Source: Actinomycetota bacterium
GTDB taxonomy: Bacteria > Actinomycetota > Thermoleophilia > UBA2241
Length of the DNA: 7,883 nt
Assembly (NCBI GenBank): GCA_012719015.1
Contig: JAAYBE010000316.1
Location: 1-7,883 of the forward strand
Direction: 5' to 3'
In this document: piece by piece, positions 6,227 to 7,883 of the stretch
Layout: each line of letters starts with the position of its first letter
Numbering within the stretch: position 1 is the stretch's first letter
The notes under the pieces: generated by a model
What the model was told of the DNA's origin: nothing
The model's input: the letters and a program-made list of their open reading frames with translations, nothing else
Databases searched by the model: none
Program-made: the position numbers and the translations under genes

Positions 6227-7883
6227 CCCGCCCGCTCGTGCTCCTGTGCGAATGCGCCGGCACCCTCACGAACATCGACTTCGACCGTCTCGAGCGGCAC
6301 GCGGGCCTCCACGCCGACGTCGTCCGCGGCAGCCACTGGTGCAGCCGCTCGGGTCAGGCGCAGATGCTCGAGCTCATGGAGTCGGGGTCGGAAGGGGACC
6401 GCCGCCTCGTCTTCGCCGGCTGCTCGGCGGACTTCGCCACGCGCCGCTTCCAGAGGCTCCTCGCGCGCGGACTGCGGCTCGAGTCCGCCGACATCCGCGA
6501 GGGCTGCAGCTGGGTACACGGCGACGACGTGGAGGCCGTCACCGCCAAGGCGGAGCGGATCGTCGACTCGTCGGTGGCGTTCCCGGACGCCCCCGCCGAC
6601 ACGATGAGCTACGCCGACCGCCACGACACCGTGGTGGTCATCGGCGGCGGCGTGGCCGGCACGCAGGCCGCAGTCGTGCTCGCCCAGATGGGCCATCACG
6701 TCGAGCTGGTCGAGCGGCGCGCCTTCCTCGGCGGCCGCGCGGCGCGCATCGGCACGGTCTTCCCCACCAACGACTGCGGTCAGTGTCTGCCCACGACGGA
6801 CGCGCAGCCCGGCACGCGCAAGTGCTTCCATCGCAACCTGGCCCTCGACCACCCCGGCCTGAGCATCCACCGGCGCTCCACCGTCGAGTCGGTCGCCGGC
6901 CACCCCGGCGACTTCCAGGTCGGCATCCGCACGCTGCCCAACATCGTCACCGACGCGTGCATCAACTGCGGCACCTGCGAGACGGTCTGCGAGGTCCGGT
7001 CGTCGGAGCCCGGCAGGAAGGCCATCTTCAGCGAGTTCTACGACGGGCGGGTGGTGCGCACCGTGGACCTCGAGACCTGCACGTTCTGCGGCAGATGCGC
7101 CGAGGAGTGCCCGGTCGAGGCGATCGACTTCACCCAATCGCCGCGCCGCACGGTGGTGAACGCCGGCGCGATCCTCACCGCGACCGGCTGCGAGCCGGCG
7201 CCGCGCAGGTACTACGACTACCTGGGCTACGACGGCGAGACGGTCGTCACCCAGGTGGAGCTCGCCGAGATGCTCGACGACTGGGCGGCGCAGGCGGCGC
7301 TCGGCCGCATGCCGGTCGAGGAGCTGGTGATGATCCAGTGCGCGGGCTCGCGCGACCGACGGCACCTGCCGCATTGTTCGCGGCTCTGCTGCATGATCGC
7401 GCTCAAGCACGCCATCCGGCTGAAGGCGCTGTTCCCGGCGATGAGGGTCGTGATCTGCTACCTCGAGATGCGCACCGCCGGCGTGGGCTACGAGAACTGG
7501 TTCCTCGAGGCGCGCCGCGCCGGCGTGGAGTTCCTGCGCGGCACGCCGCCGGAGGTGCAGACCGACGCCGCCGGGCGGCCGGTGATCGAGGTCGAGGACG
7601 TGACCGCGGCCCGCAAGCGCGTGCTGCGGCCGGACCTCGTCGTCCTGAGCACGGGCATGGTGCCGGCCGAGGGGCTCGGCGACCTCACCCAGGCCCTGGG
7701 CATCGAGCGCGACGGCGACGGCTTCGTCGACATCCTCGACCGCAAGAACCGCGCCACCGAGACCAGCGGCGAGGGCATCTTCGTCTGCGGCTCCGCCGCC
7801 GGCCCGAAGGCGCTCATCGAGGTCAACACCGAGGCCTCCGCGGTGGCCGGCGAGATCCACAACTTCCTCACCTCGGCGGGGCG
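6223..7883 (+). CDS. hdrA: Second, divergent HdrA-like flavoprotein (3' end outside window)
   Basis: ATG 6223 overlaps the previous stop (ATGA), with GGAGGG at 6207-6212. 553 codons are visible and the frame is still open at the window end. Features in HdrA order: CECAGT (C9, C11) in place of CxCGGN; C40, C67 and C95 (IREGCSWVH); FAD Rossmann GGGVAG 141-146; FPTNDCGQC (C185, C188) followed by a short extra stretch with C201; ferredoxin clusters C246/C249/C252/C256 and C286/C289/C292/C296 (the first lacks the usual Pro after its last Cys); ILTATGCEP; IQCAGSRD (C373); HCSRLCC (C385, C389, C390); and VCGSAAGPK near the end. No GltD module interrupts the ferredoxin domain, which runs straight into CPVEAIDF. 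The conserved lysine of the RxxGK motif is replaced: RTAGVGYENW has V421. A C-terminal ferredoxin, expected for HdrA, would lie beyond the window. Probably an electron-relaying partner of the first HdrA; the role is inferred. Confidence 0.92.
   Translation, partial: MTRPLVLLCECAGTLTNIDFDRLERHAGLHADVVRGSHWCSRSGQAQMLELMESGSEGDRRLVFAGCSADFATRRFQRLLARGLRLESADIREGCSWVHGDDVEAVTAKAERIVDSSVAFPDAPADTMSYADRHDTVVVIGGGVAGTQAAVVLAQMGHHVELVERRAFLGGRAARIGTVFPTNDCGQCLPTTDAQPGTRKCFHRNLALDHPGLSIHRRSTVESVAGHPGDFQVGIRTLPNIVTDACINCGTCETVCEVRSSEPGRKAIFSEFYDGRVVRTVDLETCTFCGRCAEECPVEAIDFTQSPRRTVVNAGAILTATGCEPAPRRYYDYLGYDGETVVTQVELAEMLDDWAAQAALGRMPVEELVMIQCAGSRDRRHLPHCSRLCCMIALKHAIRLKALFPAMRVVICYLEMRTAGVGYENWFLEARRAGVEFLRGTPPEVQTDAAGRPVIEVEDVTAARKRVLRPDLVVLSTGMVPAEGLGDLTQALGIERDGDGFVDILDRKNRATETSGEGIFVCGSAAGPKALIEVNTEASAVAGEIHNFLTSAG

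Noticed and set aside
6214..7860. Open frame of 548 codons on the minus strand
   Set aside because: Antisense shadow of the second hdrA-like gene, with the same biased composition and no domain signature.
1..7883. tRNA/rRNA genes, CRISPR arrays, insertion sequences
   Set aside because: No cloverleaf, rRNA-like segment, spaced short direct repeats, transposase or terminal repeats were seen. The repeats found are the terminator, the small hairpin and the operator-like arms.

Overview
The window is about 7.9 kb of high-GC DNA. It reads as an anaerobic bacterium, most likely a deep-branching or Coriobacteriia-like member of the Actinomycetota. The grounds are strong G/C bias at third codon positions, GTG starts, a secreted Ig-like surface protein and a heterodisulfide-reductase (Hdr) type redox operon. 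The taxonomic call is an inference and is tentative.

Layout. (1) Positions 1-786 hold the 3' end of a gene for a secreted or surface protein with a C-terminal Ig-like beta-sandwich; its start lies outside the window. (2) Positions 787-997 are intergenic. They contain a small hairpin, a very strong 21-bp terminator stem, and then an AT-rich island with a near-consensus promoter (TTGCAG-17 bp-GATAAT) flanked by an 8-bp inverted repeat that looks like an operator. (3) From 998 to the window end, five genes on the + strand overlap by 1 or 4 nt: hdrB-like, a 1,120-residue hdrA-like gene with a complete GltD/NfnL-type NAD(P)H dehydrogenase module inserted in it, mvhD-like, a two-cluster ferredoxin-like gene, and a second hdrA-like gene cut by the window edge.

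How the genes could work together. In known Hdr complexes HdrA carries an FAD (electron-bifurcating in the best-studied cases), HdrB carries two non-cubane FeS clusters that reduce a disulfide-type or other acceptor, and MvhD delivers electrons to HdrA from a donor enzyme. Here HdrA appears to carry its own NAD(P)H dehydrogenase inside the polypeptide. The second HdrA lacks a lysine that the first retains next to the flavin-binding region. No recognisable HdrC, hydrogenase, FlxABC or MetF/MetV gene is in the window; a ferredoxin-like gene sits in the operon instead. The simplest reading is an NAD(P)H-linked, possibly flavin-bifurcating, soluble Hdr complex with two unequal HdrA subunits and an unknown terminal acceptor. 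The individual families are known. The combination (internal HdrA::GltD fusion, a divergent second HdrA, a His in the HdrB CCG motif and no HdrC) is the notable part.
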